A DNA stretch of 64,000 nt from Bifidobacterium ramosum (GTDB lineage Bacteria > Actinomycetota > Actinomycetes > Actinomycetales > Bifidobacteriaceae): contig NZ_WBSM01000001.1 in assembly GCF_009299505.1 (NCBI RefSeq), positions 186,001-250,000 on the forward strand, in the 5' to 3' direction. The notes beneath the pieces were generated by a model. That model saw only the letters and a program-made list of their open reading frames with translations, was not told where the DNA came from and did no database searches. Of this stretch, positions 44,630 through 52,915 are shown one piece after another. A program made the translations under genes and the position numbers. The first letter of the stretch is position 1. The number at the start of each line of letters is the position of its first letter.

Positions 44630-45847
44630 TCAGGTCAGTTCGAAGAACAGCGATGGGTTCGTGAGGAACTGGGTGATCGCGACGGCCGCCGCGCCGTTGA
44701 GCGCCGCGTCCGCGGGGAGTGATGACAGACTGATGGTCGTGGCCGTGTTGAGTTCGGGGATGGTGTGCGCGTCGACGACGTGGCGCACCTCCTCGAGAAG
44801 CATGGGGCCGGCTTCGGCGACGATGTCGCCGATGACGATATGCTGCGGGTTGAAGGCGTTGAATACGGTGACGCAGCCGAAGCCGACGGTGCGCGCGACC
44901 TGGCGCACGAGTCGTTCGGCGCGCGCGTTGCCGTCCTTGGCCATGGCGAACAGCCGGCGGCTGGCTTCGGTGTGGGACAGTTCGGTGGCGTCGGGGATGA
45001 GGTCACCCTCCTCGAGGATCATCTCGTGGATGGCGGGGGTGGAGCAGTACCGTTCGAGGCAGCCCACGTTGCCGCAGTCGCAGGGCTTGCCGTGGATGTC
45101 GATGCTGATGTGGCCGATTTCGGCGGCGGCGCCCTGCGCGCCGTTGATGAGCGCGCCGTGGTCGATCACGCCGAGGCCGACGCCTTCGCCGACGAGGTAG
45201 TAGGCGAGGCAGTCGGTGGTCACGTTGGGATCGAACAGGTACTGGGCCAGTGCTCCGGCGCGGGCGTCCTGTTCGACGAACAGCGGCAGAGGGGAGTCGT
45301 CGGCGAACTCGCGCAGGAAGTTGACCTTGCGCCAGCCCTGCATCGAGGAGACGACCGCGGTGCGGCCGACGTCGCGCAGGTACGGGCCGGGCACGGCCAT
45401 GCCGACGGCGACGACGGCCGGGTCCTTGCGGCGCAGGTCGTCGATGATGCCGTGCAGCAGTGCGACGGATTCGTCGATGGTGTTCTCGGAGACCTTCGGC
45501 AGTTCCTGCACCGACAGCGGCTTGCCGGCGAGGTCAAACACGCCCACCTGCACGAGGCTGCGGGCGAATTTGACGCCGATGACGTGGAAGCGCGTGGTGT
45601 CGAGTTCGAGTCCGATGGAACGGCGGTTCTTGCTGCCTTCGAAATCGCCGGTTTCGGCGATGACGCCGGCCTCGAGCAGCCGTGCGGTGATCTTGGTGAT
45701 GGCGGCCGGCGTGAGGCCGAGCGCCTGCGCGATCTGCGCGCGCGAGCTGATGCCGTTGTGGTAGAGATGCTGGAGGATGCGTGAACGGTTGGATTCCGAT
45801 ACCGACGCCTGTGATGCGGTTGCGTTGGTGGTCGTCGTCATGTTCAT
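44630..45847 (-). CDS. ROK-family transcriptional repressor (fructokinase operon)
   Basis: 405 residues. An N-terminal winged helix (NRSRILQHLYHNGISSRAQIAQALGLTPAAITKITARLLEAGVI) is joined to a ROK sugar-binding domain with GHISIDIHGKPCDCGNVGCLERYC, the zinc-binding C-x-C-x4-C motif. The kinase DxGxT loop is missing, as in repressors. ATG 45847 has GAGGAGG 8 nt upstream and is preferred over GTG 45856. It heads the fructokinase-VOC-permease series and probably represses it and itself through the TTAACGACGTTAA site upstream. Confidence 0.87.
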   Translation of the reverse strand: MNMTTTTNATASQASVSESNRSRILQHLYHNGISSRAQIAQALGLTPAAITKITARLLEAGVIAETGDFEGSKNRRSIGLELDTTRFHVIGVKFARSLVQVGVFDLAGKPLSVQELPKVSENTIDESVALLHGIIDDLRRKDPAVVAVGMAVPGPYLRDVGRTAVVSSMQGWRKVNFLREFADDSPLPLFVEQDARAGALAQYLFDPNVTTDCLAYYLVGEGVGLGVIDHGALINGAQGAAAEIGHISIDIHGKPCDCGNVGCLERYCSTPAIHEMILEEGDLIPDATELSHTEASRRLFAMAKDGNARAERLVRQVARTVGFGCVTVFNAFNPQHIVIGDIVAEAGPMLLEEVRHVVDAHTIPELNTATTISLSSLPADAALNGAAAVAITQFLTNPSLFFELT

Positions 45848-45899
45848 CGTATGCACCTCCTCGTGTTCATCTCCATCGAATCTGAACGTGATTCATATA

Positions 45900-45912
45900 T
45901 TAACGACGTTAA
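45900..45912. promoter_or_regulatory. Candidate operator of the ROK repressor
   Basis: TTAACGACGTTAA is a perfect 13-bp odd palindrome 53 nt before the repressor start, next to an AT-rich ATATAT box. It lies between the divergent repressor and cutC genes. Confidence 0.5.
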
Positions 45913-46038
45913 CTCACGTGGACAAGTCCGGCGTGTCGCCGGTTCGCCGTGGTCGCGGCCGCAATGATACGGTGATCATGATCGCTGACGGGCGGTGCGT
46001 GATGCCCGGCAGCACGGCATCGAGGAGGATGGTGGGAG

Positions 46039-46770
46039 ATGACTGTGGAGATTGCGGTACAGGACGTCGAGGGCGCCCGCATCGCCCTGGAGGAGGGCGC
46101 TGACCGCATCGAACTGTGCGCGGCGCTCGGCGCGACGGGCGGCCTCACCGCCAGCTACGGCATGATCCAGTCGTGCGCCCACGTGGGGCTGCCGCAGGGC
46201 GTGCAGGTGCTCATCCGGCCGCGCGCCGGCTCGTTCGTGTTCGACGACGCCGACAAGCGCGTGCAGATCGTCGACGTGCGCTCCTCGATCCTCGCCGGCG
46301 CGTCCGGCGTGGTGGTCGGCGGATTGAACGCCGACGGCACGATCGACGTCGACTTCGCCCGCCAACTGGTTGATGAGGCGCACGCCGAGGCGCAGCGGTG
46401 CAATCGGCATGTGCAGATCACGTTCCACCGCGCGTTCGACATGGTGCCCGACCGCCACGCCGCCCTCGACACGCTTGTCGACCTCGGATTCACGCGCGTG
46501 CTTACCTCGGGCGGCGCGCCGAGCGTGCCTGAGGGGCTCGATGCCCTGCGCGATCTGGTGGGGTATGCGGCCGGACGCATCCAGATCGAGGCCGGCGGCG
46601 GCGTGCGCCCGGACAACATCGCCGCGGTGCGCGCCACCGGCGTCGACGCCGTGCACCTGTCGGCCAAGACGCTCGTCGCCTCGGCCGGCGGCCCCGGAGG
46701 CGGCGGCGATGCGCCGATTGAACGCACCGACCGCGGCATCGTGCGCGCCGCCGTCGCCGCCATGCGTTGA
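46039..46770 (+). CDS. cutC: CutC family protein
   Basis: 243 residues, TIM-barrel of the CutC family: EIAVQDVEGARIALEEGADRIELCAALGATGGLTASYG, VLIRPRAGSFVFDDAD, GVVVGGLNADGTIDVD, TFHRAFDMVPDRHAALDTL and RVLTSGGAPSVPEGLDAL. CutC was linked to copper handling, but its enzymatic role is uncertain and it often lies near sugar genes. It diverges from the ROK repressor. ATG 46039 has GGAGG about 10 nt upstream. Confidence 0.9.
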   Translation: MTVEIAVQDVEGARIALEEGADRIELCAALGATGGLTASYGMIQSCAHVGLPQGVQVLIRPRAGSFVFDDADKRVQIVDVRSSILAGASGVVVGGLNADGTIDVDFARQLVDEAHAEAQRCNRHVQITFHRAFDMVPDRHAALDTLVDLGFTRVLTSGGAPSVPEGLDALRDLVGYAAGRIQIEAGGGVRPDNIAAVRATGVDAVHLSAKTLVASAGGPGGGGDAPIERTDRGIVRAAVAAMR

Positions 46771-46894
46771 CGCTGCGCGGCGATGGTGCGGCGATGGTGC
46801 GCACAAGGTGTCTGCGCCGTCGCCGTGGCAATATGGCAAAGATGATTGCCATAAAGATAATGAATGCACGGTAAGTAAGTGTGGTATTGCCGCT

Positions 46895-46922
46895 GGAATT
46901 CCCGTGATATCACGGGATTTCC
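46895..46922. promoter_or_regulatory. 28-bp palindrome upstream of importer 2
   Basis: The centre CCCGTGATATCACGGG (46901-46916) is perfect and the flanks extend the symmetry to 28 bp with one mismatch. It ends 28 nt before the -35 box of the lnp importer. It is a candidate regulator site, or a cutC 3' hairpin without a U-tract. Confidence 0.5.
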
Positions 46923-46949
46923 GGTGACACGCTATTCATGTTAAGGAAG

Positions 46950-46978
46950 TTGACAAATAGTCCGCATACCTCTATGCT
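46950..46978 (+). promoter_or_regulatory. Promoter of the lacto-N-biose importer operon
   Basis: TTGACA (46950-46955), 17-nt spacer, TATGCT (46973-46978), about 57 nt before the start codon at 47035. Confidence 0.78.
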
Positions 46979-47034
46979 GACAGGTAGTTGCCGCAATGAG
47001 GCGGTGGCTCCCATCTCATAGAGGAGTAGGAACA

Positions 47035-48354
47035 ATGGTCAACAAACGAATGATGGCGTCCCTGGCCGCGGTGGCCGCACTGTCCGTGGGGCTCGCGGGC
47101 TGTGGCTCGACCACCAACGACAACAACAACGCGTCCGGCGGAGACCCGTCCGACGGCGGCGTGGTGAACATCACCTACATGCACCGTCTGCCCGACAACG
47201 ACGGCATGGTACTCGTCAACGACATCGTCGCCAAGTGGAACAAGGAGCATCCCGAGATCCAGGTCAAGGCCACCAAGTTCGACGGCAAGGCCTCCGAAAT
47301 GATCAAGAAGCTCGAGACCGACGTCAAGAACGACAACGCGCCCGACCTTGCGCAGGTCGGCTACGCCGAGCTGCCGGAGGTCTTCACCAAGGACATGCTG
47401 CAGGACGTCACCGAGTACGCCGAACAGTACAAGGACCACTTCGCGTCCGGCCCGTACTCGCTCATGCAGGTCGGCGGCAAGTACTTCGGCCTGCCGCAGG
47501 ACACCGGCCCGCTCGTTTACTTCTACAACAAGGCCGAATTCGACAAGCTCGGCATCACCGTGCCGAAGACAGCCGACGAGATGATCGCCTCCGCCAAGAA
47601 GGCCGCGGCCGCGGGCAAGTACATCATGTCCTACCAGCCCGATGAGGCCGGCAACATGATCTCCGGTCTGGCCGGTGCCTCCGGCGGTTGGTACAAGGTC
47701 GTGGACGACGCGTGGGTCGTCAACACCGAAACCGACGGTTCCAAGGCCGTCGCCGACCTCTACCAGCAGCTCATCGACGCGAAGGCCGCCACCACCAACG
47801 CCCGTTGGGACGCCTCCTTCGACGCCTCGCTGCAGGACGGCTCGCTGATCGGCACCGTGGCCGCCGCATGGGAGGCCCCGCTGTTCATGGCCTCCGCCGG
47901 CGAGACCGGCGCCGGCGACTGGCAGGTCGCCCAGCTCGGCGACTGGTTCGACAACGCCGGCAAGACCGGCCCCGACGGCGGCTCCGGCGTCGCGGTGCTC
48001 AAGACCTCCAAGCACCCGAAGGAGGCCATGGAGTTCCTCGACTGGTTCAACACGCAGATCTCCGACCTCGTCTCCCAGGGCCTCGTGCCGGCCGCCACCA
48101 CCGCCGACGCCAAGACCCCCGAGAAGTGGGCCGAGTTCTTCGGCGGCCAGGACATCATGGCCGAGTTCAAGACCGCGAACAACAACATGGGCGACTTCAC
48201 CTACATGCCGGGCTTCTCCGCCGTCGCCGCCGCGATGAACACGACCGCGGCCAAGGCCGTCGACGGTTCCGGCAAGGTCGAGGACATCTTCTCCACCGCG
48301 CAGACGACCTCCATCGACACGCTGAAGAACCTCAACCTGTCCGTCAAGGAGTGA
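47035..48354 (+). CDS. ABC transporter substrate-binding lipoprotein, probable LNB/GNB-binding protein
   Basis: 439 residues. The signal peptide MASLAAVAALSVGLAGCGS has lipobox LAGC. The solute-binding fold shows VNITYMHRLPDNDGMVLVNDIVAKWNKEHPEIQVKATKF and HPKEAMEFLDWFNTQISD. It is the first gene of an importer leading into lnpA, which points to lacto-N-biose/galacto-N-biose or related host glycans as ligand (context-based). GAGGAG precedes ATG 47035. A hairpin after the gene (48415-48445) may keep its expression above that of the permeases. Confidence 0.87.
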   Translation: MVNKRMMASLAAVAALSVGLAGCGSTTNDNNNASGGDPSDGGVVNITYMHRLPDNDGMVLVNDIVAKWNKEHPEIQVKATKFDGKASEMIKKLETDVKNDNAPDLAQVGYAELPEVFTKDMLQDVTEYAEQYKDHFASGPYSLMQVGGKYFGLPQDTGPLVYFYNKAEFDKLGITVPKTADEMIASAKKAAAAGKYIMSYQPDEAGNMISGLAGASGGWYKVVDDAWVVNTETDGSKAVADLYQQLIDAKAATTNARWDASFDASLQDGSLIGTVAAAWEAPLFMASAGETGAGDWQVAQLGDWFDNAGKTGPDGGSGVAVLKTSKHPKEAMEFLDWFNTQISDLVSQGLVPAATTADAKTPEKWAEFFGGQDIMAEFKTANNNMGDFTYMPGFSAVAAAMNTTAAKAVDGSGKVEDIFSTAQTTSIDTLKNLNLSVKE

Positions 48355-48414
48355 CGAACAGGTCGCTGACCGGGCCTTTTCCGGCAGATGACAGCCGTTC
48401 CCACACCATCTGAA

Positions 48415-48445
48415 GAAAGGCCGGAGTCCAACGCTCCGGCCTTTC
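48415..48445 (+). terminator. Intercistronic hairpin between binding protein and permease
   Basis: GAAAGGCCGGAG and CTCCGGCCTTTC form a 12-bp stem with a 7-nt loop, followed by CTTA. Probably a partial terminator or mRNA 3'-end stabiliser, as is usual after binding-protein genes. Confidence 0.72.
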
Positions 48446-48487
48446 CTTATGAATCGCATCGTATCTCCGAAAGCAAAGGTCGTTCCC

Positions 48488-49459
48488 ATGACTGACACCA
48501 CGCATGCGGCGAACGCGACCAAGGCCGGAACAACATCCAAGCCGAAGCGTTCCGACGCCGCCAAGCGCGAGAACCGCACCGGCTGGGCCTTCATGGCCCC
48601 GTTCGCCATCCTGTTCGCGCTCGTCTTCATCCTGCCCATCGTCTGGGCCATCTATTCCAGCTTCTTCCGTCAGGTCGCCGAAGGGGGCGGCGCATACGGC
48701 GGCGGCAAACTCGTCAACAAGTTCGTCGGCCTCCAGAACTTCCAGTACGTCGTCACCTCCAGCGCGTTCTGGTCCGGCATCGGCCGTGTGCTGCTCTACA
48801 CGCTCATCCAGGTGCCGTTCATGATCATCGCCGCACTGGCGCTCGCCATGCTGCTCGACTCGTTCATCGTCAAGCGCGTCACCGTGTTCCGTCTCGGCTA
48901 CTTCCTGCCGTACGCCATCCCCGGCGTCGTCGCGTCGATCATCTGGGTGTTCCTGTACAACGGCCAGATCTCGCCGATCGTCAAGGGACTCGCGGCCATC
49001 GGCATCAACGTCGACTTCTTCGCCAAGAACATCGTGATCGGCTCGATGGCCAACATCACCACGTGGACGTTCACCGGCTACAACATGCTGATCTTCCTCG
49101 CCGCGTTGCAGGCCATCCCGCACGATCTGTACGAGGCCGCTCGCATCGACGGCGCGAACGGCTTCCAGATCGCCATGCGCATCAAGCTGCCCAACGTGCG
49201 CGCCGCGGCCCTGCTCGCCATGCTGCTGTCGATCGTCGGCACCATCCAGCTGTTCAACGAGCCGGAGATCATGTCCGTGTCCGACCCGAGTATCTCCAAG
49301 TCGTTCACGCCGATGATGATGGCCCTCTACACCTCGCGCGGCACCCTTACCCCGAGCGGCGACGGCCCCGCATCCGCCATCGCCATCGTCATGGCGTTGA
49401 TCGCCGGCATCCTCGCCGCGCTGTACGCCCTCGCCGAAAGGAAGGTGAACCAGGAATGA
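48488..49459 (+). CDS. Sugar ABC transporter permease, MalF type (importer 2)
   Basis: 323 residues; a polar N-terminus of about 30 residues and six membrane segments. EAA loop YEAARIDGANGFQIAMRIKLPN. ATG 48488 (MTDTTHAANATK) is chosen because AAAGG lies 8 nt upstream; the in-frame ATG at 48449 directly abuts the hairpin. It overlaps the next permease by ATGA. Confidence 0.92.
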   Translation: MTDTTHAANATKAGTTSKPKRSDAAKRENRTGWAFMAPFAILFALVFILPIVWAIYSSFFRQVAEGGGAYGGGKLVNKFVGLQNFQYVVTSSAFWSGIGRVLLYTLIQVPFMIIAALALAMLLDSFIVKRVTVFRLGYFLPYAIPGVVASIIWVFLYNGQISPIVKGLAAIGINVDFFAKNIVIGSMANITTWTFTGYNMLIFLAALQAIPHDLYEAARIDGANGFQIAMRIKLPNVRAAALLAMLLSIVGTIQLFNEPEIMSVSDPSISKSFTPMMMALYTSRGTLTPSGDGPASAIAIVMALIAGILAALYALAERKVNQE

Positions 49460-50406
49460 GCAGTATGACCCAGGAGGAGCGCGCCGCCCTGCGCGCGCGC
49501 AAGAAGGCCGATCGCATCCGCGACCTGCACGCCAACGACCTGCCGCGTTCCATGCAGCCGTCCGCGGCCGTCAAGACCGTCACCATCGTCGTGCTGGTGC
49601 TGACGCTCATCTACTTCCTGTTTCCGATCTACTGGGCGATCATCGCCTCCACCAAGACGCCGTCGCAGATGACCGGCAGCAACGGCCTGTGGTTCGCCGT
49701 CGGCATCGCGGACCTGCCGAACGCGATCGCCACCAACTACGGCAAGCTGCTGGGCTGGACGCGCGGCAACTTCTGGCGCTGGGTGCTCAACTCGCTGATC
49801 TACTCGGGCGTCTCGGCCGGCGTTGGCACGCTCGTCGCCGTCATGGCCGGCTACGCCACCGCCAAGTTCAACTTCCGCGGCAAGAACCTCGCCATCGGCG
49901 TCATCATGGGCTGCATGCTCATGCCGGCCGCGCTGCTGACCATCCCGCAGTACTCGATCTTCCATGCGATGCACCTGACCGACACGATGCTCGCCGTCAT
50001 CATACCGTGCTGCGTCTCGCCGTTCGGCTTCTTCCTCGGCCGCGTGTACGCGCAGACCTCGGTGCCGAACGAACTGCTCGAGGCCGCCCGCATCGACGGC
50101 GCCAGCGAAGCAAGGATCTTCTTCACCATCGTGCTGCGTATCCTCGCGCCGGCGATGGTGACGATCTTCCTGTTCCTGTTCGTCGCGACGTGGAACAACT
50201 TCCTGCTGCCGTTGATGATGATCTCGGCGGATACGCTCAAGCCCGTCACGCTCGGCCTGTATGGCATGGTCTCGCTCGCCACGTTCAATGAGCGCGGCGC
50301 CCTCATGATGGGCGCGCTGCTCGGCGTGCTGCCCGTGATCATCCTCTTCCTCGGCCTCCAGCGCTATTGGCAGGCCGGACTGGCCGCTGGTGCGGTTAAA
50401 GGCTGA
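49456..50406 (+). CDS. Sugar ABC transporter permease, MalG type (importer 2)
   Basis: 316 residues; a charged N-terminus (MTQEERAALRARKKADRIRD) and six membrane segments. EAA loop LEAARIDGASEARIFFTIVLRILAPA, C-terminus LAAGAVKG. It works with the preceding permease and a shared ATPase encoded elsewhere. Confidence 0.92.
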   Translation: MSSMTQEERAALRARKKADRIRDLHANDLPRSMQPSAAVKTVTIVVLVLTLIYFLFPIYWAIIASTKTPSQMTGSNGLWFAVGIADLPNAIATNYGKLLGWTRGNFWRWVLNSLIYSGVSAGVGTLVAVMAGYATAKFNFRGKNLAIGVIMGCMLMPAALLTIPQYSIFHAMHLTDTMLAVIIPCCVSPFGFFLGRVYAQTSVPNELLEAARIDGASEARIFFTIVLRILAPAMVTIFLFLFVATWNNFLLPLMMISADTLKPVTLGLYGMVSLATFNERGALMMGALLGVLPVIILFLGLQRYWQAGLAAGAVKG

Positions 50407-50523
50407 GCCGATAGGCGAGCGAAGGCAGCATTGAGCCTCGCACGTAGCGCGAGTCCTTGATTGCAGGGCCGAAGGCGAGCCGTTAAGCACGAGCCACAAC
50501 AATTTGCAAAGGAGCAATACTTC

Positions 50524-52776
50524 ATGACCACCACCGGACGTTTCACCCTTCCGAGCGAATCGAACTTCGCCGAGAAGACCAAGGAGCTCGCCGATCTGTG
50601 GGGTGCGGACGCGATCCGCAACTCGGATGGTACGCAGCTCGACGACGCCGTGCGCGCGCTCGGCAAGAAGATCTACAGCGCATACTTCCCGACCCGCGCC
50701 CACAACGAGTGGATCACCCTGCACATGGACGAGACCCCGCAGGTCTACCTGCTCACCCAGCGTGAGCTCGCCACCGGCGACACCGTCGTCATCGACCTCA
50801 TGGCCACGTTCTACGCCGAGCAGCTCACCCCGAACTACGACGCCGACCCCGCCAAGTACTGGGAGGTCGTCGACCGCACCACCGGCGCCGTCGTCCCGCC
50901 GTCCGGCTGGACGGTCGACGCGGCCGCGCACACGGTGAGCGTCGCCGGTGCGACCCCGATGCACGAGTACACCGTCTCGTTCCTCGCCTACATCATCTGG
51001 GATCCGGTCGAGATGTACAACCATCTCACCAACGACTGGGGCGACAAGGAACACGAGATCCCGTTCGACATCTACCATCCGGCCACCCGCAAGTTCGTGT
51101 TCGACACGTTCGAGCAGTGGCTTGAAGCGAACCCGGACACCGACGTCGTGCGTTTCACCACGTTCTTCTACCAGTTCACGCTGATCTTCGACCCAAAGCA
51201 CCGCGAGAAAATCGTCGACTGGTTCGGCTGCTCGTGCACCGTCTCGCCCGCCGCGCTCGACGACTTCGAACGGCAATACGGCTACCGTCTGCGTCCCGAG
51301 GACTTCGTGGACGAAGGCTGCTACAACTCCGCATGGCGCGTGCCGCGCAAGGCCCAGCGCGACTGGATCGACTTCCTCTCCGGCTTCGTGCGCGAGAACG
51401 TCAAGCGCCTCGCCGACATGTCGCACGCCGCCGGCAAGGAGGCCATGATGTTCCTCGGCGACCAGTGGATCGGCACCGAACCGTACAAGGACGGCTTCGG
51501 CGATCTCGGCCTCGACGCCGTGGTCGGCTCCATCGGCGACGGCACCACCACCCGCATGATCGCCGACATCAAGGGCGTCAAGTACACCGAAGGCCGCTTC
51601 CTGCCGTATTTCTTCCCCGACACGTTCTACGAGGGCAATGACCCGAGCATCGAGGCATGGGACAACTGGCGCAAGGCCCGCCGCGCCATCCTGCGCTCGC
51701 CGATCGCCCGCATGGGCTACGGTGGCTACCTGTCGCTCGCCGCGAAATTCCCCAAGTTCGTGGACGCGGTGACGCACATCGCCGACGAATTCCGCGACAT
51801 CCACGATCGCACCGGAGGCGAGGCCGCCGAAGGCGAGCTCAACGTCGCGATCCTCAACTCGTGGGGACGCATGCGCTCGTGGATGGCGTATACCGTCGCG
51901 CACGCGCTGCCCAACAAGCAGACGTACTCGTACTACGGCATCCTCGAAGCGCTGTCCGGCATGCGCGTCAACGTGCGGTTCATCAGCTTCGACGACGTGA
52001 TCGAACACGGCGTGGACGATGATCTCGACGTGATCATCACCGGTGGCCCGGTCGACACCGCGTACTCGGGCGGCGACGTGTGGACCCGCGAACCGAAGCT
52101 CGCCGAAACGCTGCGCGCCTGGGTATACGGCGGCGGCGCGCTCGTGGGCGTCGGCGAACCGAGCGCGCAATGGGCGCAGGGCCGGTTCTTCCAGCTCGCC
52201 GACGTGCTCGGCGTGGACGAGGAGCGCTTCCAGACCCTGTCGGTCGACAAGTACTTCCCGCCCGTCACGCCCGACCACTTCATCACCGCCGACGTGTCCG
52301 TCGACCCGGCCGCGCGCGAGGCGTGGGAGGCCGCGGGCTACCGCATCCCGCTGTCGGGTTGCGGCGGCGGTCAGGGCAAGGCGCCGTTCGGCGGCATCGA
52401 CTTCGGCGAGGCCATCGCCAACACGTTCCCGATCAATGAGCACGTGACGCTGCTGCGCGCCGACGGCGGCGAGGTCCAGCTCGCGCTCAACGAGTATGGA
52501 CAGGGTCGCGGCGTATACGTGTCCGGCCTGCCATACTCGGCCGCGAACGCGCGACTGCTCGAACGCATCCTGTTCTCCGCGAGCCGCCACGAGGACCGGT
52601 ACGCCGCCTACAGCTCGACCAACCCCGAATGCGAGGTCGCGCGGTTCCCCAAGTCCGGCTGGTACTGCGTGATCAACAACACCGACCGCCCGCAGTCCAC
52701 CGATGTGGCGCTGCCGAACGGCACGAGCGAGCATTTCGACCTCGACGCCAGCGCCATCGCCTGGCGACGGCTGTAA
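50524..52776 (+). CDS. lnpA: 1,3-beta-galactosyl-N-acetylhexosamine phosphorylase (GH112)
   Basis: 750 residues, the family's usual length. It phosphorolyses lacto-N-biose or galacto-N-biose to Gal-1-phosphate and GlcNAc or GalNAc in the cytoplasm. It has GRFTLPSESNFAEKTKELADLWGADAIRNSDGT at the start, and the catalytic acid at Asp313 in MMFLGDQWIGTEPYKDGF, which agrees with the residue known for the Bifidobacterium longum enzyme. Other markers are YPFFPDTFYEG-like and VIITGGPVDTAYSGGD segments. AAAGGAGC precedes ATG 50524. The normal partners lnpB (kinase), lnpC and lnpD do not follow; a ROK kinase does. Confidence 0.95.
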   Translation: MTTTGRFTLPSESNFAEKTKELADLWGADAIRNSDGTQLDDAVRALGKKIYSAYFPTRAHNEWITLHMDETPQVYLLTQRELATGDTVVIDLMATFYAEQLTPNYDADPAKYWEVVDRTTGAVVPPSGWTVDAAAHTVSVAGATPMHEYTVSFLAYIIWDPVEMYNHLTNDWGDKEHEIPFDIYHPATRKFVFDTFEQWLEANPDTDVVRFTTFFYQFTLIFDPKHREKIVDWFGCSCTVSPAALDDFERQYGYRLRPEDFVDEGCYNSAWRVPRKAQRDWIDFLSGFVRENVKRLADMSHAAGKEAMMFLGDQWIGTEPYKDGFGDLGLDAVVGSIGDGTTTRMIADIKGVKYTEGRFLPYFFPDTFYEGNDPSIEAWDNWRKARRAILRSPIARMGYGGYLSLAAKFPKFVDAVTHIADEFRDIHDRTGGEAAEGELNVAILNSWGRMRSWMAYTVAHALPNKQTYSYYGILEALSGMRVNVRFISFDDVIEHGVDDDLDVIITGGPVDTAYSGGDVWTREPKLAETLRAWVYGGGALVGVGEPSAQWAQGRFFQLADVLGVDEERFQTLSVDKYFPPVTPDHFITADVSVDPAAREAWEAAGYRIPLSGCGGGQGKAPFGGIDFGEAIANTFPINEHVTLLRADGGEVQLALNEYGQGRGVYVSGLPYSAANARLLERILFSASRHEDRYAAYSSTNPECEVARFPKSGWYCVINNTDRPQSTDVALPNGTSEHFDLDASAIAWRRL

Positions 52777-52827
52777 CGGGCCGTGCGGGCGTGCGGTCGT
52801 CGGATCGCATGTCCTGATGGGATGATG

Positions 52828-52874
52828 TGTGCGGGCCGGCCGTCGGTCACGGCGATCGGCAGCCGGCCCGCACA
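52828..52874 (+). terminator. Hairpin between lnpA and ROK kinase
   Basis: TGTGCGGGCCGGC and GCCGGCCCGCACA form a perfect 13-bp stem with a 21-nt loop in the 139-bp gap. Possibly a partial terminator. Confidence 0.6.
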
Positions 52875-52915
52875 CGCATGAACGGCATCATTCTCAACAA
52901 CAAAGGGGGATTGTC

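Noticed and set aside
49327..52875. 1182-residue minus-strand frame opposite the permease and lnpA
   Set aside because: Shadow frame; no domains, and lnpA is complete on the plus strand.
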